Positions 1 through 11,313 are shown, counted from the first letter of the stretch. The stretch: DNA of 64,000 bases from Panicum virgatum (GCF_016808335.1 NC_053142.1:1-64000); one strand, 5' to 3'. The notes: generated by a model not told the origin, from the letters alone. A program made the numbers and translations.

Positions 1-222
1 ACATGTTGGCTTATCTTCGTCGATCGCATCAAGAAGAAAAATATGTATTCTTTAGCTTAGCTTCGCTTAGCTTAGCTTCTGTATGTGTAAGTCTTGTAGT
101 GGACATTATTATGTTACCAAGTAAATAATTTGCCGATGAGAGTTTTTTTTCACTCTAGTGAATGCTAAAGTTTAACAATGTATATTCATTAATTAATGAT
201 CAGTGATCTTCGCATATCCTAG

Positions 223-261
223 CACTACCGGATTTGCTGTGTCACGGCGAATCCGGTAGTG
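223..261. repeat. 39-bp CACTACCGG palindrome (CACTA terminus or remnant)
   Basis: CACTACCGGATT, a 15-base loop, then AATCCGGTAGTG. The 12-base arms are perfect and each ends in a CACTA-type terminus. Flanking trinucleotides (TAG and GTG) do not match, so it is not a simple mini-element with a target duplication. It may be the end of another CACTA running left out of the window or a collapsed remnant. GH18 homology ends here. Confidence 0.5.
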
Positions 262-471
262 GTGGCCGGAGAGGTCGGTCCAGTACTTGCCGTGGCCAAA
301 GACACTGAAGAAGGAGATGATGACGGTGGTGTAGCAGCCCCTGTCGCAGGTCTTCCTCAGGCTGCCCTCGGCCTTGTTCCGGCCCCAGAAGATGACCACC
401 TCGCCGGTCGGCTTCGCGGTTGCTGCTTGTGTCCGGCGAGACGACGTACGACGACTAGGAAGAGAGTAGCA
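262..471 (-). pseudogene. GH18 class III chitinase / xylanase-inhibitor (XIP)-like gene, 5' part of mature domain
   Basis: Read on the minus strand, this stretch encodes the start of a GH18 hevamine-type domain: GEVVIFWGRNKAEG, then CDRGCYTT, then ISFFSVFGHGKYW and DLSGH. This is the pattern of plant class III chitinase homologues and XIP-type xylanase inhibitors, which are secreted apoplastic proteins. About 48 residues of a roughly 270-300 residue domain remain, so the catalytic or inhibitory strands cannot be judged. Homology stops exactly at 261, where a CACTACCGG palindrome begins. The 5' end is cut at 471 by CACTA-1 inside the region expected to encode the signal peptide. The ATG at 492-490 that opens this frame belongs to the transposon terminus, not to the gene. 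The rest of the gene start lies at 11314-11400. Family assignment is fairly sure; chitinase versus inhibitor is not decidable. Confidence 0.75.
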
Positions 472-490
472 CACTAGTAGAAAACGGGCC
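472..490. repeat. CACTA-1 terminal inverted repeat (left)
   Basis: CACTAGTAGAAAACGGGCC; differs from the right TIR by one base (CACTAG versus CACTAC). It is preceded by the GCA target duplication at 469-471. Confidence 0.95.
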
Positions 491-660
491 ATGGGAACCG
501 GTTGGAAATGGCCTTAGGACACCGGGTATTTAACCGGTGCCTTAGGCATCCATTGGTACCGGTTGGAAAGTCCAACCGTACCAAAGAGGATGCCACGCTG
601 ACACAAGGTGGCAGCCCCTTTGGTACGGTGGTATTTCCAACCGGTACCAATGATCTTTTC
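491..660. repeat. CACTA-1 left subterminal repeat zone
   Basis: Several copies of ACCGGT and GGTACC-like motifs in both orientations, the type of array bound by TNPA-like proteins in En/Spm elements. The right counterpart is at about 10940-11295. Confidence 0.7.
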
Positions 661-939
661 CTTTTTTCCCAAATCCAGTTTATTTGTTAATTTATTACTG
701 TTTATTCTTTTATAATTGCTAACCACTCAAGCTCTACAGTACTATACATTCATTGGCAGTTCGTGTTCGTTTTCAGAGAATATTTGAAACTAACTAAAAG
801 TGAAATGCGAGCATATAATTAGCTAATTAGATGAACTAATATATTTACAAATTTACAAACATCAAGACATAATGTTTAAAATATTTACAATGTAAAAGTC
901 ATATTTGTAGTCCAAACTACTGGTCCCCTCAGGAGGTAG

Positions 940-3900
940 ATGGAAGTCCTCTATGGATGTGACCGTAGTGGTAGAACTCGCCTCTAGGATCCAAGATCTC
1001 GTTCAAAGAATCCGGCGAGCTGCTCGCACACGGCGTTGATCCGATCAAGAGTAACATTCATCCCCCATTTGAGACATCTATCATTTAGAAAAAAAAAGGA
1101 TTAAACATCATGTGCGTTAGTACAATTATGAAAATATACTAGTGAACGGTTGGACGTACTCACGTCTTCATCAGTAACCTTCCCGCATAGAGTCATGATG
1201 TGCAAGTAGTCGCATACGTAGTACCCGCACCAATCAGTTCCTTGTTGTTGTCTCGCACACTTAATGAGAAACAAATAAATTACTCAATTAAGAACAATTT
1301 GGGATTATATACTTAACTAGACAAATCTTTATGAATCAACATACCGGATAATCCATGTTAACGTTCAGTTCGGGCCTCCATTGACCACGTCCTTTGTTAT
1401 TTTCACAAATTTTTTCCAAACCCTGCGCTCAAAGTTAAGTTTGATATTCAGAAATTGTTATAAACAGAAAAAAGATTTGATTGTGCAAACTGAACTTACC
1501 TGTTCAAGGGGTCTATGATATATTGGATTGCGGACTTTGGATTTCTCATTGAGTCAAAGACTATAAGATTGCCGGTCTCTACGAAAAGTATGAGTAAAAT
1601 CCAATTATAACGGCGGATATAGATAGGATATATACATACATGCATTAGACGACTTAGTATTTATTTAGTAATATAACAGAGGATTGAGTCGACCAAGGCT
1701 TACCCAAAGTTGTAATGGTATGAATATATAGGATTTATAATTTTGCCTAGTCAACCAATCGTACATGTTTTGGCACGTTTCCTTGTAATTTTTGTTGAGC
1801 ACTTTCTGGTTGACTAGCAAAGGAGACATGAAGCCGATCTGATGGTGCCATCCTTGTTTTCGGCTTCTTTGGGTCTCCTGTCTAAACGATACAATAGAAA
1901 TTTTATAATGCACACATATAATTATGTTCTTATTAATAAAAAGTATTAATGTAGAGGTAAGTGATACTTACAAAACCCAAATGGTGATGATACAAGGCAT
2001 CGAGGGCTTGTCGATGGTAAATGTGATATAAATTTTTGAAGTACACCCAGAAGTCCTCCTCCCCGCGGAAGAAATCATGGTCACGATACTTGACTCCAAA
2101 CATTTTCCCATGGTCCTTCGACATTCGCAGGTACCATCTATGCAAATTGAACATCTGCGTGCCTAAACTTTTCTCCTCTTCCTCAGTGACCAAAGGTTTT
2201 CCATGCTGGAATGGAGTAAGAACGGGAGCGACAGGGATTTCCGCCTCCACTTGCACTGTTGCCTCCTCTAGCGTTAATCCAGTTTCAGAAAGAAATATCG
2301 CGGCCCGTATGTCCACCTGGAATTGTACGTCCGTCGGGTGTAGGAGTGGCAACCCTGGCATCCGGAGGGGCTCGAGTCCTTTTTGTTGTGTGCCAAGCTG
2401 AGGAATAGTCTTGCCACATTTTTTCTTCAGATTTCTCACCTTGTGTGCTTTTGTCAGAGTACGATCATAGTCCGAGGGTTAGCTTTTTGGTTTGGTGGGT
2501 TGTCTAGGTTTGCGAGAAGCTTTTCCTTAGTTCTAGAGGTACCTTTTCCCTCGGCGGGAGGACTTTAGGCTTCAATTGTTCTTTTATATATTGAGCAGTC
2601 TCCACTTCCAACTCCTCAGTAGTTTTTCTCGTAGGTTAATTTTCTTTCGACCATTTTCTGCTTCTTCTTTGAAGGTCCAGCCGCTGGGAGGCCGGATGCT
2701 GTCTTTTTCTTTCCTTTTTCTGGGTCAGGAGGAGTTGAAGTACTCATGGCCCTTTGCGCCGGTGGAGACGGTGGTGAAGGAGGTGCTTGTGGGGACGGCG
2801 GTGAGGGAGACCGCAGAGACGGGCGATCGGTCTGCACGGGAGCCGTTGTGCTTGCAGTAAGTTTGATGTCAGCCTTGCGCCATAGAACGACCCCATGCAG
2901 TGCATCTCCCAATATCTTCTCTCCATCCCCACTAAGGATGTCGAGCTCAAGATCCTCATTGTTTCCAACTATCTGCTCGACTGTGATGGAGGTGTAGCCA
3001 GGGGGTATCGGTCTTCCATGAATTGTAGTAGAAGGATTCAGGGGCAGGGCTGACCCGTATGTGACATGAATGGATATATTTCTTGCTCGCACATGAAGCT
3101 CGCACAGTGTCGGCATGGTGACATCGTCCACTGGATACCTCTAGTCATCTACCGCCGTTGGCTCAATCTGGGGTTGATGTTCCGCTTGTACGTCGGGCAC
3201 CGCTGTGGATGCACAGCTGCTGCGTCGCTGAGAGACCGGGCTTATCACAATATCTGGGTGCGACCCAGCAGTGCCCCTTTGGCTTAGAGCTAGCTGCACT
3301 GCCTTATTGACCCTGGCGTCCATCTGAGATTCCAAGGACACAACCTTCCTTGTCATCTCTTCTTGCATGGCACAAAGTTTCTCTTCCTGTTCGGCTTTGC
3401 TCTTTCGGTGAGTCTTGTAAGAGGAATCTCCGGCCCAAGCAACTTTCCATGGGACCACGCCGATGCCGCGGGCTCGTCCAGGGTGTTCCGGATTCTTTAA
3501 TGCCCTTGTCAGCTCATCATTCTCCCTTTGAGGCTGGAATGTTCCTTGTTGGGTCTCATCTATTGCAGCGACTAGATCGCGGGACACTTCTTGCATATGC
3601 TCGGGCATGACCAAACTTCCATCCAACTAGTTTAGTGTCATACCATTAGCAAATAACCACCACTTGGATCTATCCGGCCAATCCCAAGTCGTCAGCCTGA
3701 TGCCTCTATCCATATGGTCCTGCTCCATCTTCTGCCATTTTTTAACTAACTTCTTGTACCCGGCAGCCCCAAGGTGATGGTTGTACTTTTTATTTGCTAC
3801 ATTCACCTTGGCCTGTTCGGATTTTTCTTGTGCTTCCTCTGATAGTTTGTATTGTTTGAACTCCTCCCAGTTTGTTTTAACCTGAGGAAGATCGTCCCAG

Positions 3901-4579
3901 TTCGGCTCCTTATCCTTCTTGATGTAATTGATGTACAACTTCTTCTTGAAAGTTGCAAAGGCAAGGGCCATCTTTTTCAAGGCATATTTCTTCACAAGTT
4001 CTTGGTCAACTCCTTTAGGAAGAGTGAACATATCCTTGAGTTCTGCCCATAGCATTTCCTTCTGATGTGCAGGCACGGCGTGTTGCTGTTCTTCGGGTTT
4101 GCTCGTTTTCCATAGTCTTGTGGTGATCGGAATTCTTGCCCGAACAATAACCCCGCATTGGTTGACAAATTTTGTGCTAGCAGCCTCAGGAGCACTTGGA
4201 CAGCCCTCTGCGTCCACTTCTGTGACGACCTGTCTTCCCTCCATTTTCTTGGTTAGCCGGCGTCTCCCTTTTGACTGGCTCAACGAAATCGATGCGGAGG
4301 TCGACTAAATTACAGAAAAGATATGTTAATCGCAAAACTAATCTACTGAAGTCACCATGCATATAGTTTTAAGATTCGTACTGGAACATGCTGCTGTTGA
4401 TTGGGCGGTGGCGCAAAGTCATCATATTCTTCATCGGCATCTCCAGACATATTCAGGAACGAATCAGCTGTCCGAGCATCTTCTTCAGCGATTGGCTGGG
4501 TGGTATTGGCCCTCGTATCTTTGTTTATTGCGTCCAACATGTATTGCTTGGCGACCTGGTCATCACGGAAGGGGTCCAT
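940..4579 (-). pseudogene. CACTA-1 second gene: Transposase_24 plus Ulp1-like cysteine protease
   Basis: Exons read on the minus strand. The first (4579 to about 4391, starting MDPFRDDQVAKQY) ends at a GTACGA donor. The next opens at about 4307 and encodes a plant En/Spm Transposase_24 domain (WDDLPQVKTNWEEFKQYKL, then NKKYNHHLGAAGYK), a Gln/Glu-rich coiled part and a conserved block (SALPLNPSTTIHGRPIPPGY). A C48/Ulp1-type protease follows in small exons: about 1704-1883 (GWHHQIGFMSPLLVN), 1500-1580, 1355-1425, 1165-1262 (catalytic-type motif DWCGYYVCDYLH) and about 940-1085. Breaks: stop codons near 3627 and 3139 and just after 2616, plus an apparent one-base frameshift near 1020. Domain order is that of Ulp1-bearing plant CACTA elements. 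Exon limits are approximate. Confidence 0.75.
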
Positions 4580-4671
4580 CCTTAACTGAAACTGTAAGAA
4601 TGTGTTAGATTATGTGTCCATGAGTTACAGAAATACACGAGTTACATGATAAATACATGAGTTACATGCAC

Positions 4672-5450
4672 GATGCACGATGCAAGGATCGCGTGAGCGC
4701 AAGAATCGCTAAAATCGGAGCCAAAATATGAAAGATATGGCTAAAACAAGATTCTAGGGACTTATTTGCAAGAAAAATCTAGAAAGGGCCTCTCTGGAAT
4801 TTCTTTTGAACTAGGAAGGACTGCGGGTTAATTTTGAAGAAACTCAGGGTCTCTTTAGCAAAAGCACCGGGGCGGCTCTGGTTCGGCTCAGATCTAACAG
4901 ATGCACAATGCAAGGATCGCGTGAGCGCAAGAATCGCTAAAATCGGAGTCAAAATGTGAAAGATGAGGCTAAAACAAGATTCTAGGGACTTATTTGCAAG
5001 AAAAATATAGAAAGGGCTTCTCTGGAATTTCTTTTGAACTAGGAAGAACTGTGGGTTAATTTTGAAGAAACTCAGCGTCTCTTTAGCAAAAGTGTCGTGG
5101 CGGCTCTGGTTCGGCTCGGATCTAACAGATGCACGATGTAAGGATCGCGCGAGCGCAAGAATCACTAAAATCGGAGTCAAAATATGAAAGATATGGCTAA
5201 AACAAGATTCTAGGGACTTATTTGCAAGAAAAATCTAGAAAGGGCCTCTTTGGAATTTCTTTTGAACTAGGAAGGACTGCGGGTTAATTTTGAAGAAACT
5301 CAGGGTCTCTTTAGCAAAAGCACCGGGGCGGCTCTGGTTCGGCTCGGATCTAACAGATGCACGATGCAAGGATCGCGTGAGCGCAAGAATCGCTAAAATC
5401 GGAGTCAAAATGTGAAAGATATGGCTAAAACAAGATTCTATGGACTAATT
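4672..5450. repeat. 228-bp tandem repeat, about 3.4 copies, inside CACTA-1
   Basis: The motif GATGCACGATGCAAGGATCG or a close variant recurs at 4672, 4900, 5128 and 5356, an exact 228-bp period. The last copy stops at about 5450. Because 228 is a multiple of three, a minus-strand frame (4779-5180) stays open through two units, but it shows no known domain. Confidence 0.9.
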
Positions 5451-5459
5451 TAAATCAAT

Positions 5460-5640
5460 CTAAATTACACATGGAATACATGTAATGAATTACAGAGGAG
5501 CTTGATAAATTGAAGTCTTTGAATACATGTCCATTTACAATAAATTTAAGTCTTCAAATACATGTATATTTACAATAAATTGAAGTCTTTGAATACAAGT
5601 ACATCTAAATTACACATGTAAAAAAAAGTAACAAATAATT
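5460..5640. repeat. AT-rich short tandem repeat
   Basis: Phrases of the type AATTGAAGTCTTTGAATACA recur about every 45-50 bp (near 5505, 5548, 5580). No coding content. Confidence 0.5.
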
Positions 5641-5869
5641 GACATTGACATGTACAGTATTCACTGCAAAAATTAAATAGAAATTATTTCTTTTTCATTA
5701 TACTAAATTCTCTACATTCTCTCTATCTAAATTCTTCTCTCAATACTAAATTATTCACTACATAATTAAATGGTACCAATAGAAATTACAAACTAGAAAA
5801 TTACACATTATTCACTACATAATTAATACTAGAAATAGTAGAAAAATATTAGATATAATAATTTAGAAA

Positions 5870-6350
5870 AAAAAGGAAAAAAGCAAGAGCTGGCGGCGGC
5901 GGCGCCATTGCTTACGTCGATGGGGGGAGGTCGGTGGCAGTGGTGGAGGGGGCGCAGCTCGGCGCGGCGCGGTGGAGGAGGCTGGCGAGTCGGCGCGTAG
6001 GAGGGGGCCGCGCACGCGGCGTCGCGGAGGGGCACGGGGGAAGGGCGGTGGCAAACAGGGGGCGTCGAGGGCGGGGCGTGGAGGCCGATGCTGGGGCACT
6101 CAAGGTCGGCGCGGCATGGAGGTAGCCAGGGCGCTCGAGGTCGGCGCGACATGGAGGCCGATGCCAGCCGGGGGTGCTCGGGGGCGCCGAGGCGGGGCCG
6201 GCGTCGACGGCGGGGACGTCGAGGGCGGCCGGCGTCGAGGGCAACGGCGTCGAGATGGCGCAGTGGTGGACGACCAGGCACGGAGGGGCGGCGGAAGATC
6301 GGGCGTGGAGGGCGCGGAGGGTGCGTCGCAGAGGTTTATTATCGGGCACT
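5870..6350. other. GC-rich CpG-dense block in CACTA-1
   Basis: About 480 bp of very GC- and CpG-rich sequence in an otherwise AT-rich element. Long frames are open on both strands, as expected from composition alone. It may be the promoter and leader of the second gene, which reads leftward from 4579, but nothing proves it. Confidence 0.4.
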
Positions 6351-6379
6351 AGAGAGGAAGCAGAGTGGGAGGAAGAAGA

Positions 6380-6760
6380 GCAGGGCTTTATACCCTGGCC
6401 CTTAGGTACCGGGTGAAAACATAACCCGGTACCTAAGAAAAGCCTAAGGCACCGGTTGTAAATCCAACCGGTACCTTAGGCACAGCAAGGGTACCGGTTA
6501 GGTTTACGCCCGGTACCTTAGTTCCCAACGGGCGGGAAACTAAAAAGCCCTAAGGTACTAGTTAAATAAAACCAACCGGTACCTAAGGCCGAAAATTTTG
6601 TTGTCTTTAGTATTTTTGCTGCCCGTTGTTTCGACTTAACAGAGTAGCTCAATGGCAACACGCCACACTTTGCAAGCCGCGGCTAGGGTTCGAGTCCTGC
6701 CGCGCAACTTTTTTTTGCGAAAAGGTATCTTTGGTACTGGTTGAAGGTACCTTAGGCCTC
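6380..6760. repeat. Internal array of subterminal-type ACCGGT/GGTACC motifs
   Basis: Motifs such as CTTAGGTACCGGGT, AACCGGTACCTTAGG and CACCGGTTG in both orientations, the same type as at the element ends, but located in the middle. No CACTA terminus accompanies them. Confidence 0.6.
6640..6716 (+). tRNA. tRNA-like sequence (probable pseudo-tRNA)
   Basis: It contains an A-box (TAGCTCAATGG) and a B-box (GGTTCGAGTCC) at tRNA spacing, followed by GCGCAAC and a run of T residues that could stop RNA polymerase III. The T-arm does not pair fully and a convincing anticodon stem cannot be drawn. I therefore call it tRNA-derived and probably not a functional tRNA. Confidence 0.35.
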
Positions 6761-6789
6761 CTTTTCTATTTTTTTCTTAATAGTTCACA

Positions 6790-7140
6790 AATAAATCAGT
6801 TAATTGCTTAGAAAATCATTTAGTTGCCCAATAAATATATTAATTGCGTAGTAAATCATTTAATCGTCTAATAAATTAGATAATTGTGTAATAAATCTGA
6901 TAATTACCTAATAAATAATTTAATCATCTAATAAATTAAATAATTGAGTAATAAATCTGATAATTGCCTAGTAAATCATTTAATCGTCTAATAAATTAGA
7001 TTACTCATAATAAATCTGATAATTGCATAATAAATTATTTAATCATCTAATAAATAAGATAATTCATAATAAATCTAATAATTGCATAATAAATCTGATA
7101 ATTGCCTAGAAAATCATTTAATGGCTTAATAAATTAGTTA
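6790..7140. repeat. AT-rich minisatellite downstream of CACTA-1 transposase
   Basis: Repeats of phrases like AATAAATCTGATAATTGCC and TAATCGTCTAATAAATTAGA with a period of about 30-70 bp. The second copy has a comparable tract at 63440-63830. Confidence 0.7.
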
Positions 7141-10100
7141 ATTCAATAATACATCCTCTTGATTCAATAATATTAACGATGGTTCGCTTTACAATCGTCC
7201 CTTCATTATGATCATGATGTGCGTACGGAGCCTCCTCTTCGGCTAAAAGAATACTTGTGTCAACCTCCACTGCGAACGGAGTCATATCTTCAACCTTATT
7301 GTATTCTTCTTCATCTGTGACATCGTCGACTCTCACAATTTTCCTTTTTCCTGCCAGAACAATATGGCGCTTTGGCTCATCTCCAGCACCTACAAAACTT
7401 GATTTATTCCTGGACTTGTCCTTTCTCGGTTTGCTAGACATGTCGTGCACATAGAAAACTTTAGTGACATCTTTAGCTAGGACGAATGGTTTGTCTCGAT
7501 AGCCAAGCTCTTTGAGGTCTACCGTTGTCATTCCATACTCGTCGATATCGACACCTTTTCCTGTGAGTTTAACCCATTGACAACGAAATAGAGGTATTTT
7601 CAACGGCTCATAGTCGAGTTCCCAGATCTCTTCAATGTAACCAAAATTTGAGTTCGTTTGGCCACTAGAGTCGGTGGCATCTATACGGACACCACTATTT
7701 TGATTGGTGCTCTTGTTATCTTGGGCTCTTGTATAAAATGTGTAACCATTAATTTCATATCCTTGGTACATCAGGATTGAATTTGCCGGACCCATGGTCA
7801 GCCAAGCTAGCTGCTCATGAATTTGATCGTTAGCCATGACTTCTTTCTGCAACCAAGTGGCGAATGTATCGTTATGAGGTTTTGTAATCCATGTCTTAGA
7901 CTTCAAAGGGTATATGCTTCGCATAATTTGCATGTGCTCCTCCATGTATGGAGCCACCAAGGCTGATTATTACAGAACTGTGAGATGTGCTTTGCTCAAT
8001 GTGGCATGATATGTGGCATTTACTGATTTTCTTCCAAGTGTGCCCTTTCCAATCAGCCGCCCCTCATGACATGATACTGAAATCCCAATTGGGCAGAGTT
8101 CTTCCACATAGTCAACACAAAACTCAATGAACTCCTCTGTGACGTAACCCTTCGCAATGCTTCCTTCTGGACGAGCCCGATTACGAATGTATTTCTTTAG
8201 GACTGCAAAGTATCGTTCAAAAGGGAACATATTATGAAGGAAAACAGGACCGAGAATACCAATCTCTTTGACCAGGTGAACTAGAAGATGTGTCATAATA
8301 TTGAAAAATGATGGAGGAAATATCATTTCAAGACTGACTAAACTTTGGACAACATCCTCTTGTAGCCTGCTTAAACTCGATGGATCGATTGACTTCTGAG
8401 AAATTGTGTTGAGAAAGGTGCATAGCTCTATGATTGTTGCTCGAACATTAGCTGGTAGAATACCTCTAAGTGCAACTAGAATCAATTGCGTCATCAACAC
8501 GTGACAGTCATGGGACTTTACGTGTGCGAATTTCTTCTCTTTCAAGTTCAGTAGCCTCTTTATATTCGAAGAGTAGCTTGATGGGACCTTGATACTGTTC
8601 AAATAGTCGAACATACTTTGCTTCTCTTCCTTACTAAGAGTGTAGCATGCAGGACCTTGATAATGACATCCTTTATCTCTTTTTTCTGGATGTAGGGCGG
8701 CCCGTTGTTTCATACTTTGAAGATCTTGCTGCGCTTCCAATATATCCTTTGCCTTACCGTAGACACCAAGGAAACCTAGAAGGTTCACACAAAGATTTTT
8801 TGTTAGGTGCATCACATCAATTGCGTGGCGGACGTCTAAGACTTCCCAATAAGGTAACTCCCAAAAAATGCTCTTCTTCTTCCACATAGGTGCACGTCTG
8901 TCATCACTCTGCACTGATTTGCTGCTGGATCCTTTTCCGAATACTACTTTTATATCTTTGACCATTTCAAACACCATTTTCCCACAACGGTGCCTAGGCT
9001 TGGTACGATGATCTGCCTTTCCATCGTAGTGAGCATGCCTCCTCCTTAATGGGTGCTTGATCGGAAGAGATCGATGATGACCCATATACACGATCTTCCT
9101 ACAGTGCTTGAGGTACATGCTGTCAGTTTCTTCTAAACAATGGGTGCATGCCCTATAACCCTTATTGGATTGTCCAGAGAGGTTACTTAGTGCTGGCCAA
9201 TCGTTGGTGGTTACGAAAAGCAATGCACGAAGCTTAAAATGATCCTCTGCGTGCGCATCCCACATATGAACACCCTCCTCTTTCCACAACAATAGAAGAT
9301 CCTCAATCAGTGGTTTCAGATACACATCTATATCGTTACCGGGTTGCTTCGGGCCGGGGATAAGCACCGGCATCATAATGAATTTCCGCTTCATACACAA
9401 CCAGGGAGTAAGGTTGTATATACAGAGTGTCACAGGCCAGGTACTATGGCCACTGCTCTGCTCACCGAAAGGATTCATGCCATCCGTAGTTAAGCCGAAT
9501 CTTATATTCCTCGCATCATTTGCAAATGTTGGAAATGTTCTGTCCACTTTTCTCCACTGCGACCCATCAGCGGGGTGTCTCAACATATTGTCTTGCTTAC
9601 GTTCTTCTTTGTGCCATCACATCAATTTAGCATTCATTTTGTTCATGAACAAACGTTTCAGACGTGGTATTAGAGGAAAATACCACATCACCTTGGCAGG
9701 CACCCTCTTCTTAACACGCATCCCCTCAACGTCGCCTGGATCATCTCGAGGGATCTTATACCGGCATGCGTTGCATACAAGGCATGAATCAAAATTCTCA
9801 TACTCACCTCGATATAGGATGCAGTCATTAGGACAAGCATGTATCTTCTGTGCCTCTAATCCTAAAGGACAAATAACTTTTTTTGCCTCGTATGTTGTCT
9901 CCGGCAAGGTGTTACCCTTAGGGAGTAAGTTTTTTATAAGTTTTAGCAACTCCTCGAATCCCTTGTCAGACAAACCATTTGATGCCTTCCATTACAATAA
10001 TTTCAATGTGGTACCCAACTTCTTTTGATCTTGTTTGCAATCAGGGTACAACAATATTCTGTAGTCCTCCAACATACGCTTCAGATCTCTCGATTCCTTT

Positions 10101-10561
10101 TCTGTTTCGCAACCTTCCTCAGCTTCGCGCAGCATCTTACCAAGATCATCTTCTACAACGTATCCTTCAGTATCTTCTTCAGGCTCATCCATTGCAGTGT
10201 CATTGAAAAAGGAATTATAATTGGCTGCAAAGTCAGGAATCCTGTCCTCTTCTTCTACATTATTATCTAGCACAATTCCTCTTTCGCCATGCTTGGTCCA
10301 AACATAGTAGTTCGGCATGAAACCACTATTGAACAAGTGACTATGGATGGTTCTTGATGATGAGTAATCCTTCTCATTCTTACAGAATTTGCATGGACAA
10401 CGAACGAAACCGCCATACTTGTGTTTCTCGGCCCCTTTTATGAATTCATGCACGCCATCCATGAACTCATTTGAACGCCGGTCGGCCATATACATCCATT
10501 GCCGACTCATCTGGATCCACAATACATTTATATAGATCATTGTACTGTACAAATAGTTCAA
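7118..10561 (-). pseudogene. CACTA-1 TNP2-type transposase (Transpos_assoc, Transposase_21, DUF4218, DUF4216)
   Basis: One reading frame on the minus strand from about 10561 to 7118 with stops at 9992, 9617 and a double stop at 7967-7972. Domain order: N-terminal Transpos_assoc with a zinc-binding CPCKFC motif; Transposase_21 with TTDGMNPFGEQSSGHSTW and TNDWPALSNLSGQSNKGYRACTHC; a DUF4218-like segment (GILPANVRATIIELC, then FPPSFFNIMTHLLVHL, HNMFPFERY); and a C-terminal DUF4216-like segment (FGYIEEIWELDY, RCQWVKL). The second copy has sense codons (CAA or CGA) at each stop position, so these are recent nonsense changes of C-to-T type. The protein would cut at the CACTA termini in the nucleus. 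As it stands only fragments could be made. Confidence 0.9.
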
Positions 10562-10920
10562 TCATACTACCAATTTATAACAATACATTTATATAATTGA
10601 TAATGCATATAACTATAATAAATAGATACTATTTACTTATCAAATAAATTGATAAAACATATAAATACAATAATTTGATATTATTCAAATATCAAATAAA
10701 TTGATAACGCATATAACTATAATAAGATACTACAAATAAAAATAATTATCACATGTATAAACTAAATCAAGTAATAACTGTTTCTAAAAATTAATTGATA
10801 AGTTATAAAGAAAAGTAACTAACCTTTTTTTTTAAAAAGCAAAAATTCCCCTCCCCTCACCTCACTCAGCTGCCATGAACAGTGAGTTCACAGCAGCTTA
10901 AGGTGGGGAGGGGCTGGGGT

Positions 10921-10927
10921 ATTTATA
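10921..10927 (-). promoter_or_regulatory. TATA box of CACTA-1 transposase gene
   Basis: TATAAATA on the minus strand in the setting GCCTATAAATACCCC. The same sequence sits at the matching place in the second copy (59346), which supports function. Confidence 0.6.
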
Positions 10928-10939
10928 GGCTCGGGCTAA

Positions 10940-11294
10940 AGGCACCGGTTGGTTTCAATGATCCGGTGCTAAATTTTGTTCAATAGCACCGGGTCAAGGC
11001 ACCAACCGGTGCCTTAGGCCCGAGCTTCTGTCAGCTGCCACGTTTCATCACCATAGGAACCGGTTGTTATCATCAACCGGTGCCTATAGCGCCGCCTTCA
11101 TTTGGTACCGGGTGGTGGTTCAAACCGGTTCCTATGCTGACACATTGGAACCGGTTGCAACCACCACCCGGTGCCAATTGTCCTCCACTAGGTTGGTCCA
11201 AGGCCAAAGGTACCAGCTGCTGTTGTAGCCGGTACCGATGGGGTACCAAAGGTACCGGCTGCAACAACAGCTGGTACCTTTGGCCTGGACCGAT
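10940..11294. repeat. CACTA-1 right subterminal repeat zone
   Basis: Dense alternating motifs such as ACCGGTTG and CAACCGGTGCC, in inverted pairs, just inside the right TIR. The equivalent zone in the second copy is 58990-59340. Confidence 0.7.
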
Positions 11295-11313
11295 GGCCCG
11301 TTTTCTAGTAGTG
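11295..11313. repeat. CACTA-1 terminal inverted repeat (right)
   Basis: Complement reads CACTACTAGAAAACGGGCC, identical to the terminus of the element at 58968. It is followed by GCA (11314-11316). Confidence 0.95.

Larger units (their letters stand above)
472..11313 (-). mobile_element. CACTA-1: 10.8-kb CACTA (En/Spm, DTC) transposon, TSD GCA
   Basis: Terminal inverted repeats CACTAGTAGAAAACGGGCC (472-490) and its near-perfect complement (11295-11313) are flanked by the 3-bp target duplication GCA on both sides, diagnostic of the CACTA superfamily. Subterminal zones are rich in ACCGGT/GGTACC motifs. Two gene blocks read on the minus strand: a TNP2-type transposase (7118-10561) and a Transposase_24/Ulp1 gene (about 940-4579). 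Between them lie an AT-rich minisatellite, a tRNA-like segment, a GC-rich block and a 228-bp tandem repeat. Both genes contain premature stops, so the copy should be non-functional by itself. It belongs to the same family as the element starting at 58968. Confidence 0.95.

Noticed and set aside
193..492. 99-residue minus-strand frame as a complete small gene
   Set aside because: Its ATG is inside the CACTA-1 terminus and its last 20 or so residues are beyond the point where GH18 homology ends; it is a chimeric frame.
4779..5180. 133-residue repetitive minus-strand frame as a gene
   Set aside because: Generated by the 228-bp repeat; no homology or regulatory signals seen. Kept only as an observation.
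5829..6416. Overlapping frames on both strands of the GC-rich block in CACTA-1
   Set aside because: Open because of base composition; no frame shows a motif or fits a splice model.
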